Source: Primula veris | Lineage: Eukaryota; Streptophyta; Magnoliopsida; Ericales; Primulaceae | Assembly: GCA_963682055.1 (NCBI GenBank) | Contig: OY821744.1 | Coordinates: forward strand, 21,304,967 to 21,368,966 | Length of the DNA stretch: 64,000 nt | Direction: 5' to 3' | In this document: piece after piece, positions 33,630 to 46,783 of the stretch | Layout of the letters: each line of letters begins with the position of its first letter | Numbering within the stretch: position 1 is the stretch's first letter | The notes under the pieces: generated by a model | What the model was told of the DNA's origin: nothing | Seen by the model: only the letters and a program-made list of their open reading frames with translations | Databases searched by the model: none | Program-made: the position numbers and the translations under genes

Positions 33630-36480
33630 TTCTAATCGTTTAACTATTGAGAAAAAAAATCATGTTTTCATCAAGCTAAAATCAAGTATTTTATTATACA
33701 ACTCCTTTTCATACGGTAAAATTTATATACTGATATGTTTATCACATGTTCACATTCGATGTAATGGAGAGAACTAATGGATAGATTCTTGCACATGAGA
33801 AAATGAATAGATATAACAGCTAGGTTGGAATATAAATATGAATTATGATTTTAGCGGGTGAAATTATCTCTTATGGAACATGATCACTTTGTTCCAATCC
33901 TTTTGAAATTCGGAATTGCATACTGATTTAGTAAATGTCCGCGCTGGTATTGTGATTTGTTTATTTATGAGAAGTTATTAGTTTACCTTCTTAATTCAGC
34001 TTTGGTTGCATATATCATTTGTTCTTTTGCTGATGCACAGGTCCCTACACCTGCAGAATCAAGGTTTTCGCTTGATTTCATTAAATTATCCTTTTTATGC
34101 AATTTATCCACTCTTAGTTTTAGTTGAATACTCAATACTGTGTTTTTTCCCCGTCTTTCTGATAATTATTTACTTCAGTCACAGATGTGGTCCTGATGTG
34201 TTCTAAAGGGAGCGTAGTTGGAAATTAGGTGGAGCCTAGAAAGCGTAGGATATTAGGCCGGAATAAGTGGATTTGGCGGTGATTAGGCGGGGGATTAGGC
34301 GCTATGCAACGAGTAAGAACCTTTAATTTTGTTGACCAACAAGTATTCGTAATCACTGTTTCTTGTTGATTTTTATGGAAATTACTGAATTGTTTGCTAG
34401 TTATATGTATGTGCATTTCATTGTTTTATATCCTTTCTTCCAATTGAGAATAATTTAATGCATCTTTCTATTTGTTAGCTCAGGTTTATTCCTCACTGAT
34501 TATGCTATCCAAGTTTATATATTTGGTTTTGTGATTTTTTGTTGCATTATTCGACATGTTAAGAGTGGTGGACCTGCAATTGATCCGAAGTGTATCTTTT
34601 TGTATAGACGTTCGAACTCTGTAGAAGATCAGATATTAGTAATCACTGTTTACTGCTGACTTTTATGAAAATTGTTGTTTTGTTTGCCAGTTATCTGCTT
34701 AGATTTTTTTTATTGCATTATAGCTGCTAGTTTAGGTTTATGCATCAATGTTCATCTTGGCTGAATTTTATTTTTGGTTTCTGATTTATTGTCCTATTAT
34801 AAGTCCGGCTGAACTGATTTTTTTCTAGTCATAGCTGTATTTTACTGTGAGATTGTGGGAATTGTTTCTCTGTAACAACCTTCCAATTCTGTAGACTAAC
34901 AGATATTCGTAGTCACTGTGAACTGTTTATTTTTGCCGAAAGGAGTACTGTTTGCTAGTTATATGTGTATTTCATAGTTTTCTTTCTCTTGTTATGGCTG
35001 AGATTTACTTATCGTAGCATTATTTTGCTTGCTCAGGTTCATGCCTTGTTCATGTTATGTGACTAGAATTGTTTGCGATTAGTGATTTGTCATCATATTA
35101 TTTTACATGTTAAGTATGTAAATATGTTTGCCTGAAAATATTCTAGTCATAGTTTAATTATATCAGAGAAGTTATATTTTACTGTAATGCTTTTAGCGAA
35201 TGTAATTTCATTGTTTCATGTTTTATCTTTTTTCCCATCCTATTTTCCATTGTTTAAGGAACGTATTGGTTTTTTCATGGGGTGAACTTTGGCAACTCAT
35301 TCAGACAAATCAAAACACTTTGGGGGAATCCATTGGGATTTAATTAATAAGACCGAAGAGGTGAATGTGTAGTTATAATCTTATATGCGTTGGGGGTATC
35401 GTTTATTATATGAACACCAGGGCTCTAGAATTTATTTTGTAATCTTTATGCTCTGTTATTGACAGTATTTGATCTTTTTACTGGCAAGGTTAAGATTTGA
35501 GGGGATCTGAATCATTTCGGTTTTGTAAATTTGGTGTCTTTAGCTTTAAACTGAATTTAATTCAATCTTCACTGGCCTAGGATTACTTTCACATTCTTAT
35601 AATTGTTATTCCTTATCCTCCCTTGCTAATTTAGTTTAAATCTTTCCTCATCTACGTGGGTGATTGTTTTTCTTTCCCTTGATTGAAATTGGTGATTCAT
35701 CATGGCGTGCATTGGGTTTGTGATGCTTTTATATCAACTGATCCTGACTATTATGATTAACTATAAATATTTTAATATCTACTGTCATAATCTGTTTGGT
35801 TGAATTGGTGAACTTTTTTGGCTTTGATTTAAGTTATTTTAAAAATACCTGTCTATATGTCATGTTCTTTTTTCCTCAATGCTTATGAAATGCATGTAAT
35901 CAAGCTTATGGAATTGTTTCTTTGCTGTGCTGTTCTGTCTCCATTTTGAAGTTTAAAAAAAATAAGTCTATTTTCTTCAATTTCTTTACATCTGCTGTAA
36001 CATTGTTAAGTTTGGATGAACTCAGAGATCTTGAGATTGCCTTATTTCAATTTTGGTACTATTATATAGATTACTGATTGGTTTGGTTTGTTTTTAACGG
36101 CGTTCGCGGAGAAAATAATATTTGAGTTCCGCTTCAATTTCGATTGTTGATTAGAGGCTCCAACAATTAAGAGAGATTATGGGGAGAAAGGATGCTATTA
36201 TGAAGGAATTAAGGAAATGCTAATTTCAGATTAAAGTGGGATTTTGGAGGCCATCATTACTATCAAGAGTACAGCTACCACGTGCTGATGTTGCAAATTA
36301 ATAATCTCACAGTAAGTTCCTTATCTTTAGGATACCTTGTTCTCTGCATTGGATTTCTATATATATATGTATATATTTTTTATAAAGAAGAGTGACTAGT
36401 AGATTTTCTGTTCCGGATGAAGATGTTTTTTTTACTGTTTAATATATTTACATCAAGTCTTATGCTGTAGGATAAAGGAA
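33630..36480 (+). repeat. Third long copy of the duplicated region
   Basis: Collinear with about 26050-29090: the same order of CATACGGTAAAATTTATA, the AGGCG-rich block (34205-34316), ACTAGAATTG, the GGCAACTCATTCAGA stretch and ATGGGGAGAAAGGATGC (36179). Divergence is greater than between units 1 and 2, so this duplication looks older. Confidence 0.75.
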
Positions 36481-37309
36481 AATAATAAGTTGATAACAAG
36501 GCTAAAGGCATACCCAAGTCTTTTATACTGAAAATTGCCAGTTATATGTGATATTCCTTTCTGTACATGAAGGATAACTTTTAAATTGTCTTCTGTTTGC
36601 AAGGTCAGCAATTATTCAATTACGGGAAACACTTGTCTCCTTGTATATGTTCTATTTGAATGTTTGTAGTTGAAGTATGCCTCCTTTTCCCGTAAACCTA
36701 ATAAAGTACATAATCTTTGTTTCATAGAGATTTAAAAGTCTAATGACACAATTAACGGGTATGCCATTCCCTGTTTTCCTCGTTATGTTTTTGCCAGAAT
36801 CAGAAGTATTTACTTGTATTCAATTTTTTTTTTTTAGTATTCTGATAGGGAGGGTATGTGAGGCATGAATTGTTGAATTTGTGCTTTGTTGCAAATGCAT
36901 GCCAACATTATTTATTCAATAATCATAGACCATCAATATTATTCAGTATATTTGTTATATTAGAAGTTATGTTAGCAAACGTAATTTTCCTATACCGGTT
37001 TTACAAACTCCTTTCTCTCTTTTAGCATTAATTATTTTCATATTTTTGGTTCGAAGGTCTCCCCATAACATATATCCATTGAGAAGTGCCCCTTTTTTCT
37101 ACCTGTGCATTCTTTTCTCTTTCTGTTTTTAGATGACAGAAAATTGTTCGTTTTAATGCTTATTTTTTCAGGCATAAGAAAACAAATTGTTAGCTAAATA
37201 ACACACATCGACAAAAGAAAGAAACTAGCAAATGTTTCTCTGCCTCGGTAGTTCGGACTTGCTTTACAACTTTACTTGTTAATATACACACATTTATATA
37301 GTTAGATTA
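36481..37309. other. Insertion interrupting the third copy
   Basis: About 0.8 kb with no counterpart at the matching point (about 29090) of the second copy. It holds no ORF of note and no terminal repeats I could match, so it is an unassigned insertion or a segment deleted from the other copy. Confidence 0.4.
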
Positions 37310-37870
37310 CACTTGTCATGTCTTTAGCTCTAATTCACAAAACTAGTTAATGGATCCTTTAACCAAACTAGATTTTTTAGTAGAAAAACAGATAGAAACT
37401 TAAATTTTTTTTAAAATTATTTTCTGAACCCAACAGCTTATTTAGTGTCCTTTTTTATCTGCTTCTCACCTTCATCAATTTTTTGTTTGATATCTTCTCT
37501 CATCGACTCTGCTTTTTGCAATTGTTCGATATCATCTAAAGTTACCAATGATATATTTTTCACTTCTACAGGACAGGAACAATCTTATCATTTGCCTTTC
37601 TTTGTCAAGTATTGCTTTTTCTCCTAGTGCTTTTAATATGATTAAAATAGGTGAATTTGATCCTGAACATGAGGCAGCTTAGGTCTTACTGTTTTCTGTG
37701 ATGCAAGTATTCCTCTCCAAGTTGGCTGTTAAACTGGATGTACCTCATGAATCTACAATGTAGTAATAATATGCAATTATTCATTCATATAAACTGTAGG
37801 GTTGTTGAAACATTATAGTGAGAAATATTTGAGTTTTTAAAAGAGATCAGTATGCGAAGTCGGTTTGATT
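37310..37870. repeat. Direct repeat of about 29085-29640
   Basis: Starts TTTAGCTCTAATTCACAAAA, matching TTTAGCTCTAATTAACAAAA at 29090, and stays collinear past TTGTTGAAACATTATAGTG. It carries the better-preserved copy of a minus-strand exon-like sequence. Confidence 0.7.
37438..37565 (-). pseudogene. Candidate terminal exon, coiled-coil type, unknown protein
   Basis: On the minus strand an acceptor (CCTGTCCTGTAG) is followed by 128 nt reading SLVTLDDIEQLQKAESMRED and then IKQKIDEGEKQIKKDTK before TAA. The charged, heptad-like pattern and absence of low complexity look like real protein. The same sequence at about 29195-29345 has an indel and stop codons, so the pair shows one intact-looking and one decayed copy. 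No upstream exons were found and I do not recognise the family. Confidence 0.35.
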
Positions 37871-37969
37871 CTTCCCATTTTACCATCAATATGCTCTTAT
37901 TTGCTCACGGGAGATGTTTGAGGACTTCTGCATTATTTGTATCTTATGAATCTTATTTATAAGTACCAA

Positions 37970-38760
37970 TAGTTTTGTACTTTTCACATTCTTAAAATTG
38001 TTATTCCTTATCATCCCTTGTTAATCTAGATTAAATATTTCCTCAGCTACAAGAGTGATTGTTCGTCTCTCCCTTAATTGAAAGTGGTGATTCATCATGA
38101 AATCCGTTTGGTTTGTGATGCTTTTATATCAACTGATCCTGACTATCATGATTAACTATATAAATCTTTTAATATCTATTGTCATAATCTATTTGGTTGA
38201 ATTGTTGATTTTTTTTGTTTTTGATTTTAGTTTTCTTAAAAATTCCTGTCCATATGCCATGTTCTTTTTTCCTCTATGCTTATGAACATGCATGTAATCA
38301 AGGTTATGGAATTGTTTCTTTGCTGTTCTGTCTCCATTTTGGAGTTTTGAAAAACTACCAAGTCCACTTTCTTCATTTTCTTTGCATCTGCCGTAACATT
38401 GTTAATTTTGGATGAACTCATAGACCTTGAGATTGCCTTATTTTAATCTTGGTACTATTATTTAGATTACTGATTGGTTTGATTTGTTTTTAACGGCATT
38501 CGCGGAGAAACAAATATTCGGGTTCCGCATCAATCTCGATTGTTGATTAGAGGCTCCAGCGACGAAGAGAAATATTATGGGGAGAAAAGATGCTATTATG
38601 AAGGAATTATGGAAATGCTAATTTCAGATTAAAGTGGGATTTTGGAGGCCATCATTACGGTCAAGAGTACAGATACAACGTCCTGCTTTTGCGAATTAGT
38701 AGTCTCAAAGTAAGTCCTTATCTTTAAGATACCTCTTACTCTGCATTGGATATATTTTTT
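37970..38760 (+). repeat. Further partial copy of 28190-28990
   Basis: TTTCCTCAGCTAC, TTTTATATCAACTGATCCTG and ATGGGGAGAAAAGATGC recur in the order seen at 28190-28990 and 35570-36370. It is thus the third copy of this sub-segment. Confidence 0.7.
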
Positions 38761-38889
38761 ATGACCTATTCACCTTTAATGCAGTGGAGAGAAGAACTTA
38801 CGGGTAGATTCTTGCACTGAAAAACATTTTTTATATATATTAATGGTGGGAAAAACTTACTTTTTACTTAGATGATACAGAAAAACCAA

Positions 38890-39295
38890 TGTTCATCTTT
38901 GCTGAATTTTATTTTCTGATTTATTGTCTTATTATAAGTACGTTTGAACTGCTTTTTTTTTCTAGTCATAGCTGTATTTTACCGTGACATTGTGGGAATT
39001 GTTTCTTTTGTAACAAATTTTCAATTCTGTAGACCAACAAATATACGTAAACTGTTAAATTTTGCAGAAAGTAGTGTACTGTTTGATAGTTATATGCGTA
39101 ATTCATAGTTTTCTTTCTCTGGTTATGGCTGAGATTTACTTATTGTAGCATTGTATTTGCTTGCTCAGGTTTATGCCTCGTTCATGTTATCTGACTAGAA
39201 TTGTTTGCAATTAGTGATTTGTCATCATATTATTTTACATGTTAAGCATGTTTGACCTGATAATATTCTAGTCATAGTTGTTTAATTATATCAGA
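38890..39295 (+). repeat. Further partial copy of 34750-35165
   Basis: AATGTTCATCTTTGCTGAAT through TAGTCATAGTTGTTTAATTA repeats the 34750-35165 segment. The short piece just before it (38761-38889) instead resembles 30420-30550, so the join is itself a rearrangement. Confidence 0.65.
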
Positions 39296-40331
39296 GTATG
39301 CCAACAAATATTTGGAACATATTTTTGTTTCATCTTTTACACGTAACAATCCTTCCCTAAATAGTATAACGTACCTGTTGTGATGAATTTTCGTATTTTT
39401 TTTCTTGTAGTATCTGGATTTTGTTATTGCTTCTCTTTCTCCACAGAAGCACTTGGCAAGTTTCAGGACAAGATATACATGTGCAGTTAATATGAACATG
39501 ATCACCGTATTGAGCTTTCTGTAAGATCCTTTCCTTTTTCCAGTACATTTACGTTTCCTCCCGTGGCTCAAATTGATGACTTAAATTTATATTAAGTTGA
39601 AGATTGATTTCTTTTAGTTTACGGCATCACTTCATTTGACGTGGGCCTTTAGTCAAGTTTTTCCTCTTCAGAATTAACATGTTGTAACCAATTAGTTTAT
39701 AAACCTTAAGGAACATATATAACCAATTTTTTGTGGAATTTTTTATAGTCGTCATCCTAGCGGCTGCCCAGTTACTTTAATGTGTAGTTTCAAAAGAAAG
39801 GTTTTTCATACTTTTCTCAAGACTAAATAATTTTTTCCCTTTATTTAGTGACAATTTAGTTTAGACAGATCCAACTCAATGTTAAAAGGAAAATATAGTT
39901 TAGAGTTTAGACTGATCTAGCTTAATGTTAGAGACTCTTCAATCCTGTTCAATGATGCAATTGAAGGACTGGGTAAGCCCAAAACCATGTTCATGAAAAT
40001 CCATTATTCATATTAAATGCTTAAATCAGTAAATATAATGAGTTGGTGACCAAGGTTATTTGTTTTTGGATACTACAGCCATTGAGCTTTTCGTACGTGT
40101 ATTGGTGATAGTTAATATCCTAGTAATGAATTGGACTATTTTCTGTAGGATAAGGATGTGACTTGTGAGTATGGTTAAACAGCATTTTATAACCAAATTA
40201 AATCATTATCTGAAGTGGAATGTTATTTTCTTTAACTCTAAGATTCAATATGTTTATGCATAATGGGAAATATAACTCAACTTATCAAATGTTCATTTGC
40301 CTTCCTATTTGTCCCTCTTTTCTATTGACAG
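39296..40331. other. Non-coding DNA
   Basis: AT-rich sequence with no recognised ORF or RNA. It leads into the first PWP1-like fragment and resembles intron DNA. Confidence 0.35.
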
Positions 40332-40516
40332 GGAATTTTTAAGAAGTTGATTCAAGGCAACCTTCAGACGGAATGTGGGATCTTGACATAATTGTGGCTT
40401 CCAAAACTTTATTTTAGTAGAATTGATGTTTTGAAATGCTTTTATAATGCCAGAAATCTTAATTATTTATTCGTGCTTCTCAGGTAGATGAAGTTCAGCC
40501 GTTGGTAGTCTTGAAG
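40332..40516 (+). pseudogene. PWP1-like WD-protein fragment, copy 1 (decayed)
   Basis: After an acceptor (ATTGACAG) comes a damaged version of the segment better preserved at 43009: stop codons and small indels interrupt it, although GGGATCTTGACAT is recognisable. A second piece ending at 40516 reads VDEVQPLVVLK before a strong donor GTAAGT. Both pieces correspond to the WDLD...DEVQP region of plant periodic tryptophan protein 1, a nuclear ribosome-biogenesis factor. Not functional. Confidence 0.5.
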
Positions 40517-41612
40517 GTAAGTTGGTAAATTTGCAAGGGATTTGCTGGTTTTAAATAAAACTGCAGCCCCTGAAATTGCAAGTCTTTTTCGTGGGATCGA
40601 GATTCCAACATTCGAGATGTGATGCACTGAAAAACAAGACAAAATATGCCTTTTAATTACAACACATCTCGGTGGTTGGAACATTGACTCAACAGAAATT
40701 ACTGTACTTACAGCCGCTGCAATTATGTGTAATTATATCCGCTGCTATGTGTAATTGCAGCCACTTGTCATCTGGTAAAAAAACACTTTTAGCTTACTTC
40801 CCTATGGTACTTTGATTTTTATGCTCATTTGAGTACAGTTCATTTCGTAGAATGTGTATTTAGTGTTCTCAAAGTATTTTTGTTTTAAAGAAACTCTTCA
40901 ACAAAAGCTAGCTTTTTAAAAGTACGTTTACTTTCTTAAAAAAACTTCCAACTAAAAAATTCTTCCTCTGCTCCTTACTAGTTCCTCACCTTCATGTGGT
41001 CACCAAAGTGATTTGCAGTAACTCTAAAATCTAACTTATTTGACAACCCGCTAAGTTCATCGTCATTTTTTCTGGTCAATGGCTGGGTTGATATGATTCG
41101 AGTATCGTCCAACTCCCAGTTAATTGCAATCTTTAGATGATGCAAATGAGTTTATGTTACGAGTCATTTCACATGCTTGGTCGCAGGAGTGAGGTTCCAC
41201 TCATTGATTGCCTTGTTGTTTGACTTTGCGAAAGGCATATTTACTAAGCTGATATATATAGTCCTAGTAACAAATTGGACCAGTATCTGCAGGATACGAA
41301 AGTAGTGGCGCATCTGGTTATTTCCCTTCGACTATAGCAAATAATGTTCATGTTATCATTATTCCCCCCATTTTTTGATGTATGTGAGTTTCCCCTTTAG
41401 GATGATGGTTCTGAAGTGGAATAGGACATGGTAACAAAAGGCTAACGACTTTTTTGTTATATGTGCATGCTGCAGTGAAGATGATGCCAGTCCTCTCAAG
41501 GCATGTAACGTCCTACTGCAGAAATAATGTTTTTTCCATGATTCGCGTATTCGGTAATTAGTCGTTATATGCATTTGTGGTTTATTGCAGGTCTGGCTCA
41601 GAAACGGTCCTA
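40517..41612. other. Non-coding DNA between PWP1-like fragment and next element
   Basis: No ORF recognised. It contains intron-like AT-rich sequence with scattered phrases also seen beyond the second PWP1-like fragment. Confidence 0.3.
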
Positions 41613-42565
41613 GGGCCCAATTTAGTAAGCACTAAATTGGGGCCACTAACCCACAAGGGGCCCATTTTTCCAATTAAATGCATTGGAAAATTATTGGTTA
41701 TTGATTAATATCACTTATATTTCACTATAAAATAATGTACAAATAGCTACGGGAATTGTGACAGTTTTTTTTTATGAGTTTAATAGCTACGGGAATTGTG
41801 AGTGATTTGTGACAGGACCGTCAATATGTGACAGTTTTGTAACATGATGGTCAATTTGTGAGTTTTGTGATAGATTTTGACCCTCATAAAATCAATATTA
41901 TTTTGTAGTGTTTGTTTTATATTTACCGGTTATGAGTAGTATAGGTTCACCACTTACATCAAACAATTTTCTCTTCTCCTTCGTTAAGTAATTATTTCAT
42001 GCTTCTAGTAAACATTAACAGTCAAAATACGTTTTAATTTTAAAAAATAATTAAATGTGAAGGTAAAGTTTATAAATTTTTTAAAAATTGTTCCTCATTT
42101 TAAGAGAAATAACATAATTGACTCATATATTTTTTGTAATAAATATAATGGCGTTAAGACACATCTGAAGTAAAAATATCAAAAAAAACATTCTAGTTAA
42201 GAAAATGCTTTTTCTCACCAAATTTTCAACCCAAAAACCTTATCCGCCGATGTGGCGGATAAGATGGACCAATCTTTTTGTTTATAATTTTGAAAAACAA
42301 TTTCACCTAATACATGATTGGTACATCTCATCTGCCAAATCAGCGGCTAAGATTTTTGGGTCAGATATTTGGGTGACTATAGCAACACTCCTAGTTAAAT
42401 AACACATAATTAAGGAAAACGGTCTAGTTATAATAGTTTATTGTAATTAATAAGTTATAATTAAAAAAAATTACTTTAAACACGGTTTAATAAAAAGTCA
42501 TTAATGATCATTATTGGAAAAAAACATTAATTTAAGGCCTCTTTTTCAAATTTAATTTGGGCCTT
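41613..42565. mobile_element. Possible TIR element with GGCCCAA ends
   Basis: The left end GGGCCCAATTTAG and the right end (reverse complement AAGGCCCAAATTAAAT) are similar and in inverted orientation. A second GGGGCC/AGGCC motif follows each end. The interior is AT-rich with no transposase. It separates the two PWP1-like copies. No target duplication was established. Confidence 0.35.
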
Positions 42566-43008
42566 CAAAATGCTGGAGAGGGCACTGGTCTGGTTTGATT
42601 GCCCTGTCAAAGGAGGTGAATGGGGTATTTGGTTTAGCACATAGTTTAATATTTTTCTTTACAGATTTGCATGTAGTTGGTTATGTTGTTCTTGGGTGAA
42701 ATTTTGTCCCTTCAATCTGTATAACGTATGGTGTGAAAGATTTGGATATTAGAAAACGTGGATATTGTAGTTCATATTGTTGCTAACACTTAAATGAAGT
42801 CACTTTGTATGTACAGTAAACTGTTTACTTGGAAGTTACAAACTTCTCTCTTCCAGTTGACTATGTATCTGAACTGGAAAAAATATCTTCTTTTTACTAA
42901 GATTCATTATGTTAATGCTTGATGGGATATATAACTCAACTATTCATTTTAGCTTCCTTTTGTATTCATAATTGTCCATCTTTTCAGTTGCTTCTTTTCT
43001 CTTGGCAG

Positions 43009-43238
43009 GAAATTATTTAGCAGTTGGTTCAATGCAATCTTCAATTCAAGTATGGAATCTTGACATGCTTTGTGGCTTCTAAAACTTGTCACATTAGAGT
43101 TGATGTTTTTAAAGGCTTTTGAGTTGCCAAAAATCTTAATAGTTAATCCATGCGTCTCAGGTAGATGAAGTTCAACCATTGTTAGGGTTGTGTGACTTTG
43201 TTGAGGAGGAAAAAGAAAAGAAGAAGAAAGTGGAGAAC
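43009..43238 (+). pseudogene. PWP1-like WD-protein fragment, copy 2
   Basis: After the acceptor CTTGGCAG the sequence reads NYLAVGSMQSSIQVWNLDM. A further piece (about 43161-43238) reads VDEVQPLLGLCDFVEEEKEK and then KKKVEN before a strong donor GTAAGT. This is the stretch just before the WD repeats of plant PWP1 (GN-LA-GSM-SI-W-LD, DE-QP, then a Lys-rich linker). No GT follows the WNLD codons, so the ancestral intron cannot be spliced there, and no WD repeats are found downstream. It is a gene fragment. Confidence 0.6.
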
Positions 43239-43697
43239 GTAAGTTGGTTATCATCCTCTTAGCTTACTGGCTGCTTTGGATTTTATGCTCTTTGAGTAAA
43301 GTCTTGGGTTTAGGTGCTTCTTCACAATGCTTTCTTACTCGTATGATCGCATCCAACTTGTGATACTTAAGTTGTACATATTTTTAGAGGAAGACCTTCA
43401 ATTGTCTAAATTGACATTTCTCTACTGAGGTTTGGATTGGAAATCGTTCAGCCTTGACCAAACTAAGCAAATGGAAATGTTACAGGTGTCCTTAGTTGAA
43501 GCGTTGTTTTGTTGTTTCTTTTTACGCTCAGTAGCTGGATAGACTCAGATTTTTGCTTAACCTAAAACTACACCAGCTCATTTACTTAAAAACTACAAGC
43601 AAATAATCCTCTTGTAAGAGACATTTTTTTCTTTTGCTTTTGGTGTAGTATTACTATTACCCTTCCGAAGATAATGAATTTTATATACAGGTTAACA

Positions 43698-43990
43698 TCA
43701 CGGTTCAATGATGTATCGCATCTGCATTAACTTTAATAGTACCAAATTATGGAAGACGCCATGTAACATGACTATGTATTCCGGCACTATGCCACCCGTC
43801 AAAAAATTACGGAGCAAATCAGTAATGTATCGCATTGGATCCAATGGCATGTTGAAATTCCGGTCATATAGATCCTTGTTTCTCCAAAAGCAAAACATAG
43901 CAATACTTCCCAGAAATAATTTATCATGATTTTCAAGTACAAACCAATCTCTCATTGATACTCCCCAGTTGACCCATGTTTGTGTATGTT
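43698..43990 (-). pseudogene. LINE-like fragment (post-reverse-transcriptase region)
   Basis: The minus-strand frame WVNWGVSMRDWF...LFLGSIAMFCFWRNKDLY resembles the region after reverse transcriptase in plant non-LTR retrotransposons, where an aromatic W-x-R-N-K segment precedes RNase H. The frame is short and lacks both neighbouring domains. The call rests on style only. Confidence 0.3.
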
Positions 43991-46561
43991 TTAGATGGAA
44001 GGTTTCCTATAATTTTGTTGTTTACCTTTTTGGGGCCTCAGTTGGAGGAGGGTGACATTTTCTTTTTGTTTGATGTTGTTCCGTATGTGACGTATGCTTT
44101 GTGCCACTTTTCTGGTCCTTCAACTTTCAGCTTACCAAGATTAAAAAAATCAATTTAAGCAAATAATTCTTCCTCGTATGATTTTGAAATTGCTAGATAG
44201 ACTTATTTAAGGTTATGTGGCATAATCCTGAACCTGTATGGAACTAGGCAAAGTATTGTGTAGACCGGCTGTATAGTCACGGGCACGTAGACGCATCATC
44301 TTTGTACTTTGGTAATTATGTTGTTTTTATGCTATCCAGATTGACTTGATATTCTCTATAGCATGTTTGACTGTCTGGTCTTGTTAAACTGTTGTTTAAT
44401 TTCAAATGTTTATTAAAGCCTGTCACAGAAATTTGATTGTTTGCCCTTGTTAAGGGATTAAGAAGGTTTATAATGATGAAAATGAAAGGGTTAGCAATTG
44501 TTACTTATAAGTTTTAAGTGTGTAATTATAGTAGGGATATTCCTACACAAATGTAGTTTAGCTTGTTTAGAATCAAATTATAAATATAGTGATTTATGTC
44601 TTCTCATTTATTGACTACTGATAGCAGTTTGTAGTCAAACTAATCTTTTTTTTTCTTTGTTAAGAGATCTAACTTTCTACTAATTTATTGATTGTGATAG
44701 CATTTAGTGGTCGTAATAGTTATGGTTTCATTTTTATGCTTTTGTTCAAAGTTTCAGCTTTCTTTGATAAATTCCATGTTTGTTACAATTTTATTGAAAT
44801 ATTATTAATAGAGATATATGATGCCTCCTATAGTGTCTGGGTTTTACGTATCAGAATCTGAAAACATTCTCTAGGAATGTCATGATGATCCAAGATTATT
44901 ATTTCTTCATGCAGTCTGAATCTCAACTCTCAAGATATGAGTCATTTTTTCATAGGCTCTAGTAAGTGAAGATGTATGCCGTGCAGTATATTTCTTTGTT
45001 TATTCTGTACTTATTCAGAGTGTTAATAACTTAATATTATAGAAACCATAAACTGAAATCGGTCATAGAATTATGGGAATGTCAAAAGAAAAGGTCTCAT
45101 GCATAAGATGGCTATCATTGAGCTTCCTACCTTCTTTGGTCATTAAATTTTTATGTTTGGAAGCCTTAGTTTTGCTGTCATTTCTTTGAAAAATCCCATT
45201 TGAAGTCGTACACTATTGATTAAGGTCCTCACCTTGTAACTTCACATGAGTGTGAATCCATTATCTTTGTGGCTATCCTTTGTATCTTTCTTTGATCTGA
45301 CTCTCTTAGTTATTTATGCATATACTTTTTGTCGTAATTTTTACAGTATTAGAGACCTTAGCCAGGATCAGACTTTATGAGATTAATAACCCCAGTACCT
45401 ATTCTCGGTTCTTTATTCGGTAGCTATAGAGATGTCAGAATCTTCATTAAACGAGTCATTTAACAAGGCACACTGATATTGTGATCTCATTAATTTACTA
45501 ATAAATTTTAGAAAGAAAAGTGTTGGTCGATTGCAGAAAAAATATTTTAGTATGATTCTTAGCAACAGTGATGTTCAAAGTTGCACTGGCAGGGGACGAG
45601 GAAGCATGAAGAGTGATTGTTCAGATATGTTTCCCTGCCCTGATTGGACATGATATTGATATGATGCTCCACTGGCTTGTGTCAGACTGGTCTCTGAACA
45701 TGACCTTTTGCTCACTTTGTTAGGTCGCTATTCTACTTTGGGATGTCCCAGGAAATTGGGCCACTTTACCAAAGTGGTAATCCATGTGATGATAACTTCT
45801 CCTTATCACCCCTTTTTAAATATAAAAAGCGATAAAGACTAGAAATGTACTCAACACAAATAGTGAAGGAATGATTTTGTTTCCTTATTATTTGAACTTA
45901 CCGTATATTCCCAACAAACTGGAACAGTGCAACGTAGGATGTATTAATTTACCAACTTCTTAGAGTTGGAGAATATTCAAAATTTCGACTACATTCATTG
46001 CCAGACACTTGCTCCCCACTATTCGTCTTGAAGAAATGTCAAATCTTTTGTCTATGTCCGTTTCGGTGTTACCTAGAAAGTGAATCAAACTTTCAAACTT
46101 ACGGTGTCATGCAATAGAAATCTAATTACAAACTGGATATCGAAAGGGGTAAACTTCTAGCAATTGTAACAGATTAATCATTTCGGACTTATGGTGGGGT
46201 AGGTGACCTTTGAAGCTAATAAAAAAAGCAGAGTAGTCGTGTTGATATTTTGTAAATTTAGTCTTATGGAAAAACAGATGCATCATCAGCTAGAAGAAGT
46301 GATGATAACATGTACTAAAGGTAGAGCAAACAGGTGAATGGGATCAAGTGACTCGTATGTTAAGATCTTGAAGAGATGTGTGGTGCTCACGGTTAACGTT
46401 GGATTTTTGATATTAAGGCTACCAATTTTGGCTGTTCTTATTCTACTATATAGTATTATTTTGTTCTCCCTTGACGGAAACAGAATAAATGGATATCTAA
46501 GTATTGCATTTATGCACGTACTCTCACGTTTCTAATAATATTTCTTATACTGCTTATGCAG
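43991..46561. other. Intron-like DNA upstream of the FIP1-like exon
   Basis: AT-rich with no long ORF. I looked for the Arg/Ser/Lys/Glu-rich exons expected upstream in a FIP1-like gene and found none. The last bases form a good acceptor (TTATACTGCTTATGCAG). Confidence 0.4.
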
Positions 46562-46783
46562 GCGATGGCAAAAGGCACAACTGAACGTGGAAATGGCGTA
46601 AATGATATCTCCAAAAAATACAAGGTAGATGTTACTGCTTCTTCTGATGAAGACCAACAAGATTCTAGAAAAGGGAGATCGAAATTGGAGCGTTGGACTA
46701 GCCACCAGGAGAGGGATTTTGCCACCTTAAAAAGGCCATCTTCGTCTTTGTTAGCGGTGAAAGAAGCTGAAAGGTACAATAGT

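Noticed and set aside
45724..45776. Possible WD-repeat exon reading ILLWDVPGNWATLP near the PWP1-like fragments
   Set aside because: Short, with no match to PWP1 WD repeats that I could recognise; could be chance.
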